From contig NC_089735.1 in NCBI RefSeq assembly GCF_035083965.1, forward strand, positions 4,180,001-4,244,000: a DNA stretch of 64,000 nt. The letters are read 5' to 3'. A program made the translations under genes and the position numbers. Under the pieces are notes generated by a model. The model did not search any database. It worked only from the letters and a program-made list of their open reading frames with translations, and was not told the origin of the DNA. Within the stretch, counting starts at the first letter, position 1; each line of letters starts with the position of its first letter. Below, piece after piece: positions 34,001-45,545 of this stretch. The DNA comes from Branchiostoma lanceolatum. Its lineage: Eukaryota; Chordata; Leptocardii; Amphioxiformes; Branchiostomatidae.

Positions 34001-37000
34001 GTTTTGCTATGGTGGAGTGGCTGTGGATGCATGTGTGCTTCATGTACACAGCATAAGTCGAGAATCTGTCGATGAATGTTCATGATATTTGGTAGGTGTC
34101 AAAGAGGCGAAGGTCAAGTTCGATAATGGGCTTCCTGGCGGCTTCATATGGTACTGCAGCGGACTGTGTATGTATGTGTGTTTGTATGTTACCAGCATAA
34201 CTCGAGAAGATATGGATGGATCTTCATGATTTGCATTTATTCGGTTATTCTTTTTTTACTTTGATGAAGGGATATGAAGGGATATACAAAAGATGTGTTA
34301 TGATCTATAAGCCTAGATCTGCAAGATTGTGATGTCAACACAATGTGGTATAAGAGGGGAACAAAACCTTTTGGAGGAGGTATGATGCGCTAACTTATTT
34401 GTTCTAGACTAATGGTAAGCGCTCAACCACCATAGGTATGAAAAGAAACATAGCATCTGATTTTATAGCAGCTAGAAAACGACTTGCCTTTCTCCTCCCA
34501 CGGCGTATGGGTACGGGAGCTGAAAGGTTAACTTGTTTGTTCTAGGAATCTGAAGGAAAACGCTCAACCAGTATAGATATCTTGCTGCAGTGAAATAAGT
34601 TGCTATGAAGGTATGAAAGGAAACATATCTAATTTCCATGCTGTAAGATAACGACTCATCTTTCTCCTCCCACAGAATACGGATACGGGACGCTGTCTGT
34701 CTTCCTCATCAGCCTGTTGGCACTTCTCGGCCTCTTGGTTCTGCCCATGGCGGGATCCAGTGTCTACAAGTGTCTTGTGCAGTTCGGGGTTGGTCTGGGA
34801 GTCGGGGCGCTGTCAGGGGACGCTCTCCTGCACCTGCTACCACAGGTGAGCTCTGGAGTATATATTTGTAAACACTTTATATTTGGTATCTCGTCTATAA
34901 ACAGCGACACCTGTGATGTATGAACCTGTCAGAATTACCCTGAGGAAGGTGACAGACGGTCACCAAAACGTCGGCGTAAATAAAACACTTGGTTGTGTAC
35001 AAAGAGTATTTTCAGTTAAGGTCTAGAGTACCTAGAACAGATACAGCCAGGTACATTTGTACTTGAACTCACTGTGCAACACTATGATTTTCAGTAATTT
35101 TAGAGTTGGTTAAAATCCTCCCACACCATTATTGATGTCCGTTTCATAGCCCTGGGCCACACTGTGGTGCAATCACTGTAGCAGGGGGCTCGTCTACTGG
35201 CAGTGAAGTGTGTTTAACTTCCATACTGTTTCAAAAGTATGTACCATTTTTATAAAGTCTTTGGTATGACTCAATGCGCCTCTTGTCCATCCAGAGGTGT
35301 CCTACCTGGGGCTTGAACCCCAGTCCTTCTGGTCCAAGTAATTTGAACCAGATGTGGTGAGAGACAGACCACTACACCACAGGGACACCCCCAATTTTAG
35401 AGTACAGTACTGAATATCCAGTCGAGTGGCGTCGAATGGCTGAGTGGCTAGGCTAGCGGACACGAGATCGTGAGATCATGAGTTCGATTCCTGGCATACA
35501 GACAAACCAGACGTTTTGTCCTGGGGCAAAACACTTAACACGACTTTCATTAGTACACCCAGGTGTTCAATGGGGTTTCGATTTGGGAGGTAAAAGGCGG
35601 TGGAAGGAGAGGGGTGGTCTCCGTCTTCCAATACCGTGTACTAGACACAGTGGATTAACAACCCACTGCCTTTACGGCTATGGGGTGGATGTCGGATGCT
35701 TCGGCACCTGGATAGCTCGGCCCCTAACCTTAACCCTAACCATACCCCGAGTCATCCTAGACCTGGTGCCGACTCGTCCTGATCGGCTAGGGGCCCAACT
35801 GTGCAGGTGCCGAAACGTCCTAATGCCGACCATTACCCTAAAGCCCCCCTCTCACTGGACCCGCGGCACGGTGGCGCGCGGCGTCGCTGCGTCCTAAACT
35901 GGATTTGTGTTACCCTTGACTTTATAATGGGAATATCATTCAAAACGTACAAGTATGACCAAAAAGATAACAAAACACACAAAGCTTAAAAAGATTCGTT
36001 TTTTGTAGATGACATTCGTTGAGTGCTCTGTCAATTCGATCGGCCGCAGGGACGCCGCCAGCGTGCCGCGGATCCAGTGTGAGGGGGGCTTTAAGCCCCC
36101 GTCACAAATATGAAATTCAGCTCAGCCGACTTGTTGGCGAGCTTCAAATGTGCATTTTCGGCCGAATTACGGCCGATGGTACCATCTCATGGGGGATTTT
36201 TAGTGTTCGACCGACGTCACCCGAGACTACAAATTCATTGGAAAATACGGTCGACGCTCGAAATTCGGCGAGCTTCGGGCGATCTACAAATTCGGCCGAC
36301 GCTCGCATGAATTGTGACGCCGGCTTTTCCACAGTTCTTTGCATCACATCTATAATACCTTGTCCCTCCACAGGCTCTGGGTCTGCATGGAGACCATGCT
36401 GATCATGCAGGCCACGACCACGCAGCCGACATGGCCTACATGTGGAAGATCCTGGTCGCCATGGGCGGCATATATTTCTTCTTCGTCTTCGAACGAGTCA
36501 TGAGTTTCGTCATGCCCGGGGGCCATGGCCACTCTCATGGCCACCAGGAAGTTAGATCATTTATAATAATCTTTATTGCACGTTCATTCCCCAGGGGGAT
36601 AAATGCACTGGAGGCCCCAGGGGGCCATACATGGGGTAATTGATAGAATAGAATAATAAGAATAACGTTAACGTTCACGTTCACGTCTAGTACAATACTA
36701 AGCACTATACTAAATGTCCTACTGTATATCTAGGTTCTAGTGGCTTCTTCTCTCTTTTTAAAACACATGGCAACATTATTACATACTTCGTCCATTACAT
36801 TAACACCTGTGCATGACATCAAGTATCTAAAAGTATTTGGCTTTGATATTGTCTTACATGTCTTGTCAATCTTAAAGACAAACTACACCAGGGCGTGGAT
36901 AATTAGGCCATGTTGATTCGATTATATGGATGACATCCGTGCGCGCATTGATCCGTGCGCGCATAGATCCGTGCGCGCATAGATTTTCGTCCGTTACCAA

Positions 37001-37840
37001 AAAACGTTTTTGGCCATACTGCAAATCGTGCAAAGCAGCTGCAAGATGAGAAAACATATGCCATAGCATGGTAGATTGCATTAAAAAACATGTCGGAAAT
37101 GGATACTGATATCGAAAAAAGAGTCAATTCCAAAATCAAAGAAGAAGTTGTGAAGAATCTAATGTTCGGGATACCATACTCTTGTGTTTAGTCATTAATG
37201 TTCAACATTCATGGCAACTTAGATTTCATAATGAAGGCAACTTTTTTTCGCCAAACTTTCTCGTTCACTCCAGGAGGAGCCAGTGATTGAGAATGTGCAG
37301 CTGCGCAAGATGAGCCAACTGCCACCAGAACCGAGCATGGGTTCCAAGAACCTCTCTATATCCAAGCAACAATTGGTGGGTATACAGCAGTTTCTATTTG
37401 CGTGAAAAGCCGAGATTGTGTTCATAATAGGGCTGTTGTCTTCATTGTACAAGCCGAGAGAGATATCATACATGTAATACCAAGTCTTTACTACTTTAAA
37501 GGACAGCACTTTACTTTTCTCATGAACATCAACGTATGCTACAACATTTATTTACTGATGATATGTGTTACCGTAGACTAACGGACATAGTACAACAACG
37601 CTGGACGTGGTCCCCGAGATGACTGGAGAGGAGGACGCTTGTACCTGCTGCACAGGTTAGTGTGATCACTGAAATGATCAAACTGGAACATGTTAACAAA
37701 TGTAGCTAAAAAGGACACACATAAGACCAAACTCATCATTGTGTCTATGCGCGTGTGTATGTATGTTTGTCTGTGTGTGTGTGCACGTCTGTGTTGGTGC
37801 GTGTGCACGTCTGTGCTGGTGCGTATGCCTGTGTTTATGA

Positions 37841-37889
<49 letters not shown>

Positions 37890-37958
37890 TGTATGTATGT
37901 ATGTATGTATGTATGTATGTATGTATGTATGTATGTATGTACGTACGTACGTACGTAC

Positions 37959-38050
<92 letters not shown>

Positions 38051-39790
38051 GTGTGTGTGTGTGTGTAGGGATGTGTGTACACGCGTATGTCTCTATGTGT
38101 GTTTGAGTGTCACGGTGCGTTTGCGCATGTCCGTGTGGGTGAGTATGCGAGTGTGTACAGTTATGAGGGTATGTCTGTTTTCTTGTGTGCGCTCGTTGTC
38201 CGTGTCGGCCACTAGCCTCTACCAGTCTCCGCGGGTCGCTGGGAAAATAGTAGAAATTGGCCAAATAGAGTCAATTGTATGAAGGGAGTCGGCTACAGAG
38301 AGAGGTCTAATAGGCAACCCTAACTGCGGATGGGAATGTTATCCTCCATGGCCAAAGTCCCCCGGCAAATGTTCTCTCTATTTCCGACGCGGTTAGTCTG
38401 GTAGAGACTTGTCGTCCACGGCACAGGGCACTTGTTGTTGACCATTGACATGTGCGATGTTCCGTATCATCAGGATGCACTCCCACGGCGATGATGATCA
38501 TCTTCAGCGATGTTCTGCACAACCTGACGGACGGCCTGGCCCTGGGCATCGCCTTCAGCGGAGACCTGGCTGTCGGCCTCTCCACATCGATCGCCGTCGT
38601 GGCGCACGAGATACCACATGAACTAGGCAAGCTTGCGCCGATAATTCTTTAAAATACATTTTCTGGCATCAGTTCTTTTTAAGTATATTAATGTGCTAGC
38701 CTGAGTGTCATCCTGTTTAGTTAGAGGCTCTGGTCTTCACAGAACTGTGAAGGCAGAGCCTGTAACTAAACAGGATGACACTCAGGCTAGGTATGAGCAT
38801 GGCAGAGTTTGACTTCCTACTCACATTAGAATTCGGACTTACCGAATGTCCAGCCTTCGTCAGCATGACCGACCCAATTGCTTGACACGTGACGTTGCGT
38901 TCTGCCTGACGTGACTTATCATATTCAAGTAGTAGTTGATTCATATCAACCATCTCCGTGTTTCATTTTAATCATTTAGTGCAACAGCGATATCACTTTT
39001 ATCACATACGGATTGTTACAGGTGACTTCGCCATGCTGTTGAGGTGTGGCATGAGCTACAAGGGCGCCATTCTGTGGAACCTGTTCGCGGCCTGCTGGTG
39101 CTTTGTGGGGCTGTACATCGGACTGGCCATCGGAGCGAGCTTCGAAGTCAGGCAGTGGCTCTTCTCTCTCATCGCCGGCATGTTTCTCTACGTGTCCCTG
39201 GTTGACATGGTACGTCGTTGCTACATGCTGTTACACAGTGCCGTTTAAATGCATGATGTACATTGCTGTTGAATAAGAAGTATTCGCTTAATCGGATAAA
39301 AACACCTCTGCAGTTTCAAAACAATATGCTAGGGGATCAAATCTTCTACCACTTCTCCCCGGCCCCGCCGGTATCAAAGCACACCATACCCAGTACCGTG
39401 TCTCTAATGGAAAGCCAAGGAAAGCTGCTCGGAGGCTTTCGGGGTCGCAAAGATTCGCAACATACACCTACCTGCATACTAGTAACGTTACATCATCACA
39501 AGTCAAGCATGGCAACGACTTCAAATCTTCATTTTATTCACATATACTATTAAACGGACACACAGTCTGTGAAAACAGTACCTCCGCTTCACCGAGATAA
39601 TTACCAACGATGAAATGACTTACTCTTATCTTTCCTTCCTTCCTAGCTCCCCGAACTGTTACACCACAAGTCCAAGTCACCCGTAGCGACCTTCATCGCA
39701 CAGAACATCGGCTTCATGATGGGGGTGGCCGCTCTGGTGCTGCTCGCCACGTACGAGGAACAGATACAAGTGTCAGTCACTCTTGGATAG
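28027..39790 (+). CDS. slc39a12/slc39a4-like: ZIP-family zinc transporter, ZIP4/ZIP12-like (710 aa)
   Basis: There are twelve exons: 28027-28269, 30422-30703, 31361-31580, 32115-32302, 33399-33585, 34676-34845, 36374-36550, 37274-37375, 37577-37655, 38474-38626, 39022-39209 and 39647-39790 (TAG). They total 711 codons in phase. A signal peptide starts [15 protein letters not shown]. The ectodomain (about 20-375) has a His/Asp-rich segment ([15 protein letters not shown]) and a PAL motif (residues 340-342) as in LIV-1 ZIPs. [11 protein letters not shown] opens TM1, then [12 protein letters not shown] (TM2), a His-rich loop, [10 protein letters not shown] (565-574, TM4) and HEIPHELGD (594-602, TM5), the binuclear zinc site of the family. 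Length fits ZIP12 (about 690 aa) or ZIP4. It should import zinc into the cytosol. The intron after HEIPHEL has a GC donor; the exon 7 donor GTTAGA is weak. ZIP4 versus ZIP12 orthology is not settled. Confidence 0.92.
29254..29414. mobile_element. CTCCAAGCAG foldback element, copy 3
   Basis: AATCTCCAAGCAGATTTACA and complement; arms through CGTATATGCTAGCCAG. The flanks GAATAACAT (29245-29253) and GAATGACAT (29415-29423) match at 8 of 9. It lies in intron 1 of the zinc transporter. Confidence 0.85.
29453..29480 (+). repeat. (GT)n followed by a G-run
   Basis: GTGTGTGTGTGTG then about 13 G, immediately downstream of the foldback element. Confidence 0.7.
30211..30342. mobile_element. CTCCAAGCAG foldback element, copy 4
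   Basis: ATTCTCCAAGCAGAGGATT at the left, TTCTGCTTGGAGCAT at the right; the inner arms GTGGTCGCGATTTT and complement. Target duplication is weak (6 of 9). It ends 80 bp before exon 2 of the zinc transporter. Confidence 0.7.
30872..31175. repeat. Minisatellite with a head-to-head inversion
   Basis: The unit CAAATGACTGTGTCGTCTACG (21 bp, imperfect) is repeated on the left (30872-31020). The right part (31105-31175) repeats the same unit in reverse (GTAGACGACACAGTCATTTG type). It lies in intron 2 of the zinc transporter. Confidence 0.7.
31640..31935 (-). repeat. Dispersed repeat (ACAAACAGAC / CTCCATGAAAA type)
   Basis: It shares GCAGTACCAAGGTC, CCCAAAATCGAC, an (ACAAACAG)n run and TTTTTCATGGAGATAA with 54650-54873 and the partial copy 54963-55050. 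The reverse strand resembles the start of the TTACCTTCGCC family. It lies in intron 3 of the zinc transporter. Confidence 0.6.
32339..32576. mobile_element. Harbinger-like MITE, copy B
   Basis: It is homologous along its length to 4717-4953 (GTGCGTATATTC, GAGTTGCGCATTAACA, TTATCGAACCAAAG, CGCAACTCATGCGGA). TTA flanks are visible at 32336-32338 and 32577-32579. It begins 36 bp after exon 4 of the zinc transporter. Confidence 0.65.
32596..32981. mobile_element. Two-tier CTCCAAGCAG foldback: element within element
   Basis: The outer arms 32623-32702 and 32901-32980 are inverted copies (GCATATAGTGAGGAAATAGG ... and complement). At their centre sits a second element, 32703-32900, with ends TACTCTCCAAGCAAAGGAG / complement and its own arms (GGATCCGGCTGGTTTTTGAC). 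The outer right terminus is truncated. Confidence 0.8.
33197..33352 (+). repeat. (CCAA)n / (CTAA)n simple repeat
   Basis: More than 30 tetranucleotide units, mainly CCAA grading to CTAA. It ends about 45 bp upstream of exon 5 of the zinc transporter. Confidence 0.9.
33786..33870 (-). mobile_element. tRNA-derived SINE head
   Basis: The minus strand reads GTTAGCTCAACTGGTAAAGG then GCAGGTTCTAATCC, a tRNA-like A and B box. No convincing intact cloverleaf. Confidence 0.45.
33973..34390 (+). repeat. TTACCTTCGCC-family repeat copies
   Basis: TTACCTTCGCCAAAAGGTTATG begins the copy; GATATTTGGTAGGTGTC, CTTCCTGGCGGCTTC and GGTACTGCAGCGGAC match the 41835 copy. It lies in intron 5 of the zinc transporter. 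Confidence 0.55.
34895..34995 (+). repeat. Dispersed repeat with hammerhead-like core, family A (decayed)
   Basis: CTGAGGA, GGTGAC, GTCACC are present, but GAAA has become AAAA before CGTCGG. It is followed by AAATAAAACACTTGGTTGTG, as in the copies at 8692 and 16908 (minus). Confidence 0.5.
35290..35395 (-). mobile_element. tRNA-derived SINE head
   Basis: The minus strand reads CCCTGTGGTGTAGTGGTCTG and, 50 bp on, GGGGTTCAAGCCCC, a tRNA-like A and B box. Confidence 0.5.
35425..35640 (+). mobile_element. tRNA-Ser/Leu-like SINE
   Basis: Head GTCGAATGGCTGAGTGGCT with B-box AGTTCGATTCC, then ACACTTAACACGACTTTC and CACCCAGGTG, the body also seen in the SINE at 20350. Confidence 0.6.
35841..36092. 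mobile_element. CTCACTGG-family MITE, copy 2
   Basis: AGCCCCCCTCTCACTGGACC at the left and its near complement at the right. The interior is the reverse complement of 13238-13480. It lies in intron 6 of the zinc transporter. Confidence 0.75.
37755..38170 (+). repeat. Compound microsatellite (GTAT)n-(AT)n-(GT)n
   Basis: About 18-20 GTAT units, then GTAC units, two AT tracts around TACATA, then a long GT tract and degenerate GT-rich sequence. It lies in intron 9 of the zinc transporter. Long ORFs here are artefacts of periodicity. Confidence 0.95.
38697..38789. mobile_element. Small foldback element (TAGCCTGAG ends)
   Basis: TAGCCTGAGTGTCATCCTG and complement with arms running nearly to the centre (CAGAACTGTG loop). 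It lies in the GC-AG intron of the zinc transporter. Its termini match the element at 1808. Confidence 0.75.
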
Positions 39791-41470
39791 GGTGACGTCA
39801 CGTCCGGTGCCGAGGGTATGGTGTTTGCGCTCACGTGACTATGACGTAGTCCGCCATGCTGGATGATCAAACCAAGTAGATTTGAATCTGTATATATAAT
39901 CATGACATTATTCCAATCGAAGTTTAAAGCCTAATTCTTACAGGAACATCAAACCAGGATGGAGGCTGTGATGTCACGTGCAAACGCCTTATTGGAAAAA
40001 AGATACTATCTTTAATTCTCAAGTAAAACAACTTAAACCTCACAATTTGAAACATCTTGCTCTGTTAATGTGGCTGTTGCTTGGAAGTTGCAGTAATGGA
40101 ATCAAATACAAATGTAAGTAAATTGTGCACAGTAATCGTACAGTTTCAACTATCGTGCTACATGTCGCTTGCCATTGCACTATTTCGTTTCCTGTGTTAT
40201 GATGACTTTGATTATCGTATTTTTTGGTCTTTGTGTGCTGCCAGATGTATCTGTGACAAGTATGTAGTACCCTTATTCGACTCTGTTCTCGCAAATATCA
40301 AGCAGGAGTTTCTTATATCTACTCACTGGAACAAATTGTCTTTTCACTTGATATATGATGTATATAGTTCTATTTCACAGTACGCAGATACAAAATTTCT
40401 ATATTATTTTTGGCACAATTGGTTGACACATTTTGTGTATTCTACTACAGACCTACTAGTGTAAAGGAATTGTTCACACATGGGTTTAGATACTTCCACT
40501 AATGTTGACTTGTCTACGTTTTGGGCTTTAGCTTGACGATGAATAAATGATATTGCTTTTGTCGCATTTTGATGAATGTCTTGGTTTCGAACTAAAGAAT
40601 ATTTATTTTCTCTCGCAAAATCTGCTTGGAGAACAATTCTCATGTTCCAGATCGAAGTAAAGAAAGTATATTCCACAGGGTTCCAGACAAGCTACCAGAT
40701 ACACTCAGAAAGCAAAGAATGGTAATTATTTGCCTTAATGCTTATTTTGGCAATAATGGGGTAATAATGCATCACTGAACAATCAACACATGGGAAGCGA
40801 CCACCTGTTAAACCGCATGCAGACCTGACGGAAAGAGGTCAAGGACCGTTGCGGTCAGAAACAAACTTACGGGAGCTAAGGAAGCTTGCAGCGAATCGGA
40901 CAAAGTGGAAAGGACTGAAGGAAGACTGAATGCGGCTGCAGGATGTTTCCACTACTGTAGCAGCAGAAAACAGTGGACTACTACTACCATGCACTGGATA
41001 TAAATAACTGGCTCAGCCTTACTCCTCCAATTGACGGCGAATTAGTGTACATGGTCTAATGCATGTATATCCTTGTTTCATAGTAGCTCATTTGCAAAAT
41101 GGTCATACAAAACGTCACAATCACATGCATGCTGACTCTCAAAAAACAACCCTGCAGGAGGCTGTGGCCACTGCAAACGATGGAGTCATGACACATAACA
41201 AACAAGCACGTCAGGAAGTTTGGCTATACCAACGGAAAGCATGCAAAAAAAAATTGAATATGTAACCATGTTACTTTGCGAAGCGAAGGTTATTTAAACA
41301 TAAAATTCCACCACACAAGCCTAAGGAGTGCTATGGACAGGCTAGTAAGTTAAGTGCCCCCATGCCTTAACTAAGAAACTCTTCAAATTCCATGACCAGG
41401 ATGCCAATATCAGTTGTAGTTGCCAATGATGTACACTTTATGGTATTCAGCTTAAAATAATCAATGTGAT
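39791..41470. other. 3' flank of the zinc transporter
   Basis: AT-rich. A possible AATAAA on plus is at 40542-40547, far from the stop. The open frame 40081-40464 has no homology that I recognise and no splice or domain support. TCTGCTTGGAGAA at about 40620 is a lone foldback end. Confidence 0.35.
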
Positions 41471-41471
41471 C

Positions 41472-43134
41472 TAAGGCCACACCAATTTTTTGTTGCTTCT
41501 CGGAATAGCCTGTCCTGTTTTTCCCATTTTGAAAAATGAAAAAAAAAATTGGTCGCTATTCCCATTCACACATTTTTATTCCCAATTTTATCATCTGTTC
41601 AGTTGTAAAACTCAATAGTCACTAAAATAGATCAAGGCTTGCACATACCTAAAACTGTGGTCATATTGATCATAAGTTATAATTTTTCATTTATTAAAAC
41701 TGTTTCTCAATATCAATCTATTTATTACATGGCAAAAGGTAATTTAGTTACTGAAATTATAGTACTAGATCAAAGAAATGGGTGCATTGCATAAAATGAG
41801 CCATACAAAGCTGAAATGTGAATAATCCTCTTATTACCTTCGCCGAGAAGGTTATGCAGAGGGTAGCGTTTGTTTGTTTGCTTGTTTGTTTGTCTGTTTG
41901 TAGTGGCACAGAATAACTCAAGAACGCCTTGAAGGATTGTCTTGGTATTTGGTATGTTGGTAGGTTTTGATGAGACCTAAAAACGATTAGATTTTGGGCT
42001 CCCTAGCGGCTTCTTACGGTACTGCAGCGGAACTTCCTGGTTTGATATCTCGTGTTCTGGACATGCTATGGAACTTATTTTTCAGTGGTAGATAGATCTT
42101 TGGACAGAGAGTAAATGGTGTGGGTTTGGGCCCCCTAGCGGCTTTTTTGGAACTGCAGGAGCAGGTTTTGCGTCTGACTTTGAAAGGGAATAGCTCAAGA
42201 AGGGCTTGATGGATGGTAATGATTTTTGCTAGGTAGATAGCTTGAGTGATGATGTACATGATTAGACACCTCTTATGCAAATCAGTATCTAATTTGCATA
42301 ATTAATGAGGAAAGTTTATACATCCGCCAAATTCCATGATAGGACTCTGAAACATGTGACATATGTAACTGAGGAAGAGAGAAATATTAATTGATATGAA
42401 CTATGCAAATGAAGACCTCATTTGCATAATTAATGAGGAAATACTATAACAAGATGGGCTTGATGGATGTTCATTATTTTTGGTATGTAGATAGCTTGTG
42501 GGATGATTAGTATGATTGGACAATAATTATGCAAATCAGATTCTAATTTGCATAATTAATGTGGCAACTTTAAAAATCCGCTTTGTTCCATGATATGACT
42601 ATTCAAATTGTAACTGAGGAAGAGAGAATTGTTTATAGATAGAAAATATGCTAATGTGGGCTAATTTGCATACTTAATGAGTAACTTCTCTAATTCCACA
42701 CTGGCAAATGACGGCAATTTCATACATTCAATACTTTTTTTTGGCATCGGGACGTTATGTGAATGTAAACATCGTTGAATCAAATTATGCTAATAAGGGC
42801 CTCATTTGCATAATTAATGGAAAATATTAGCATAACCTTCTTTGTTGAGCTCATAATTTGTTAAGCTCATACTTTGGACATGTTATATTTTAAGACAATC
42901 AACTGTTATGATTAATAATTGATGAGAAACACTCCTAATACATCAGTCATAAAGGTTAAAATCATTTGGCGAAGGTATGAGGTCGTGGAACTCTAGTTCT
43001 TTAGGTCATGTAAACCCTTATCTTCACCACAGACTATTTGCCCAAAATTTTATTTTCATTTTTTTTTCCCTGTCCCTCCAGTTTTTTTTTCTGAAAAAAT
43101 CCGAGAAGCAACAAATTAAATTGGCGTGGCCTAA
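41472..43134. mobile_element. GGCCACACCAATTT-TIR element, interrupted by another repeat
   Basis: The ends CTAAGGCCACACCAATTT and AATTGGCGTGGCCTAAG are inverted, with inner GTTGCTTCTCGGA / TCCGAGAAGCAAC. The 41835-42977 repeat is inserted within it. Related ends are at 45906-45921 and 54278-54292. Confidence 0.7.
41835..42977 (+). mobile_element. TTACCTTCGCC-family element (about 1.1 kb)
   Basis: TACCTTCGCC and GGCGAAGGTA at the ends. The inside has imperfect tandem units of roughly 150-200 bp with TTTGCATAATTAATGAGG and TAACTGAGGAAGAGAG. It is absent from the neighbouring copy 43157-43579. It is non-coding. Confidence 0.65.
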
Positions 43135-43156
43135 GTACGTAAAAAAAGGATGCATT

Positions 43157-43579
43157 CCAATTTTTTTGTTGCTTCTCGGAATAGCCTGTCCTGTTTTTCC
43201 CATTTTGAAAAAAAAAAAAAAAATTTTGGTCGCTATTCCCATTCACAAATTTTTCCTCCCATTTTAATATCTGTTCAGTTGTAAAACTCAATAGCCACTA
43301 TTAAAACTATTTCTCAATATCAGTCTATTTATTACATGGCAAAAGGTAATTTAGTTACTGAAATTATAGTACTAGAACAAAGATAGGGGAGCATTGCATA
43401 AAATGAGCCATACAAAGCTGAAATTTGAATAATCCTCTTATTCTTTATGTTATGTAAACCCTTATCTTCACCCCAGACTATTTGCACAAAATTTAAAAAA
43501 AAATTTTTTTCGCCCTGTCACTCCATTTTTTTTCCTGAAAAAATCCGAGAAGCAACAAATTAAATTGGCCTGGCCTAAG
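43157..43579. mobile_element. Tandem second copy of the GGCCACACCAATTT element, without insertion
   Basis: It matches 41472-43134 minus the insertion, and both copies are followed by ACGTAAAAAAAGGATGCATT, so the duplication carried flanking sequence. Confidence 0.7.
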
Positions 43580-43659
43580 TACGTAAAAAAAAGGATGCAT
43601 TCACTTTACACCTCATGTTGATGTGATACATAAAATTGCACAAAAAATTGTCAGTCGAT

Positions 43660-45545
43660 GCTTGTATCAGTCCATTTTATTATCTGCAGTATTTACATCG
43701 TTTTAAACAAATAAAAGCAAGTCGCAGACAGACCAAAACAGTCTTGCACATACTACAACATGGGAAGACACCGGGACCTCACAGAGATCACAAGTTGTAG
43801 CTCTTTCATACCAATATCTACGAAACATACGAAACAACGGGAAAGAAAAATATATAGCGAATGCTCACAAAGTGAAGATACATGTATATAAAACAGGTTC
43901 ACTTGCCATGGATATGGTTGTTAAGTCATTGCCGTCAGTTCGTACAAAGTAACAAGACTACGTTTATACACCCTCCGTTTTCCACCATATCTTGTTACAA
44001 ATTCACTTGGTATGTTACACAAATGTACAAGTGTGATATGTAATTCATAACCCCTCCCAGTCCATAAGTTATATCGGTATTGTACACATGATCAAGTCGT
44101 CTCACTATTTTTACCTAGCTAGCTTGAGTACAGAGCCAGAGTGACCACTCTTCTTCTAGGCATAGGAAGGTATCAAAATATCTCTCTGCTTTAGCCTTGG
44201 CATGTTATTCACTGAATCCCAAATCTCTCTATCAAACTAGCCTATCATGCTTTGAGAGCCATCTTGTTGCAAGAGACCCACTGTCAATTTTTATCCCATT
44301 AAGAGTTATGATCTGTTATATGCTAACTTATAAAACAATCTAAAATATCTAAACCTCTGGGTTAAAAGAGTCGAATAATCAGTATTCCGGCTCAAAAAAG
44401 CTTTCCATCCAAACGCATGATCTGAACAAATCGTTGTGCATTTCATAGCATCTTTTGTTACAATCGTATAAGGTTTTATTTCTGCCTTTGTTAAAGCACA
44501 CCAGGGGTGTGCGTGTAGTTGGCAGAAAAGCCATGAGAATTAAACTGTGTGCAACAAAGATTTCTATACTGTACAAAGGGTACTGTTAAGGGTTTATCTA
44601 CCCAACCTCATACAGACCTAACATTGAATCTTTATCATACATAAACATTTATCAAAATATTAGCCCAGCTTTCACACTCAAAAATGTAGACGCACAAGAA
44701 AAGTTCATGGCTTCTGAGATCTGGTGAAGATCCGTTGTTACTTAACACCTCTCCATAAAAGAGGTCGGGTACATATAGACAGCAACAATGCAATGCCGCA
44801 GATGATGATTCCTATGCATCAGCTGCGGACGATGATAATGTGCCATGCACACATTCATAGCAGCCAGTTTCTCCATTGAAACTGTGCTAGGACAAATGTC
44901 AGTTGGGTGGCTTTCACATCAAGCCGTCGCATCAAACACCGAGATGCAAGAAACCCGAGGAAAATACAGAGTGGCCACTTAAGAGTCCTATGGCACTTAG
45001 GTCAGAGAGGTTGTTCAGCTTGTGAAGAGGATTCACCTTTCTGAGCTATATTTTTACACTCACTGCTTCCAGTGGAGTCGGTACACTACAGTATGACTGT
45101 GATTCTCCATGTTGAATCCGTACACACAAACACACACACACAAGACACTTCAAGATGTCCTTGACAACCAGAGAGAACACACAGCAAATCATCACATCCT
45201 GGAGTCTGCTGGTTGGTTCGCTGTAAGGTTTAACATGTAGGAGTGACATGTTCTTCTTGTAGACTTGACGCACGGCCTCTCAGAGGCAAACAGAATTTCC
45301 TCCTTCAGTTCATGAGGAGGGGAATCGTTAGCAGGTTTCATCACAAGTGTTGCTTCAGCACCTTTAATTCTACATCGGGTTCATGTTTTCTCTTCTTTCT
45401 GTCTGTAAAGATTCAACATCCTGGCAACATTTGTGATGTGACTTCTTTGAACGACTGGCAGTGCAGTTTTTCTTGATGACAACTTTTGAACGTTCCTTGG
45501 CAAGACAGTGGTTGTTGTACGCACACCAGTTCCTGACGGCCAGCG
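43660..45545 (-). other. Probable 3'UTR of the RAPGEF2/6 gene
   Basis: The stretch follows the TAG directly, has no recognised transposon, and ends at an AATAAA. The boundaries are inferred. Confidence 0.45.
43676..43681 (-). promoter_or_regulatory. Likely polyadenylation signal of the RAPGEF2/6 gene
   Basis: AATAAA on minus, at the low-coordinate end of a repeat-poor stretch (43650-45545) that would form a 3'UTR of about 1.9 kb. Confidence 0.45.

Noticed and set aside
35720-35750. Telomere-like CCCTAA repeats (also near 51110)
   Set aside because: There are only two or three degenerate units in each place, inside other repeats; not a telomere or a clear interstitial telomeric tract.
37578-38264. 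Long ORFs rich in HTHT / YVCM / YIYI on both strands
   Set aside because: They are translations of the microsatellite; all frames are open because the units lack stops. There is no codon or domain support.
40081-40464. 127-codon ORF downstream of the zinc transporter
   Set aside because: It has no recognisable domain, is rich in Tyr/Phe from AT-rich DNA, and has no splice or initiation context.
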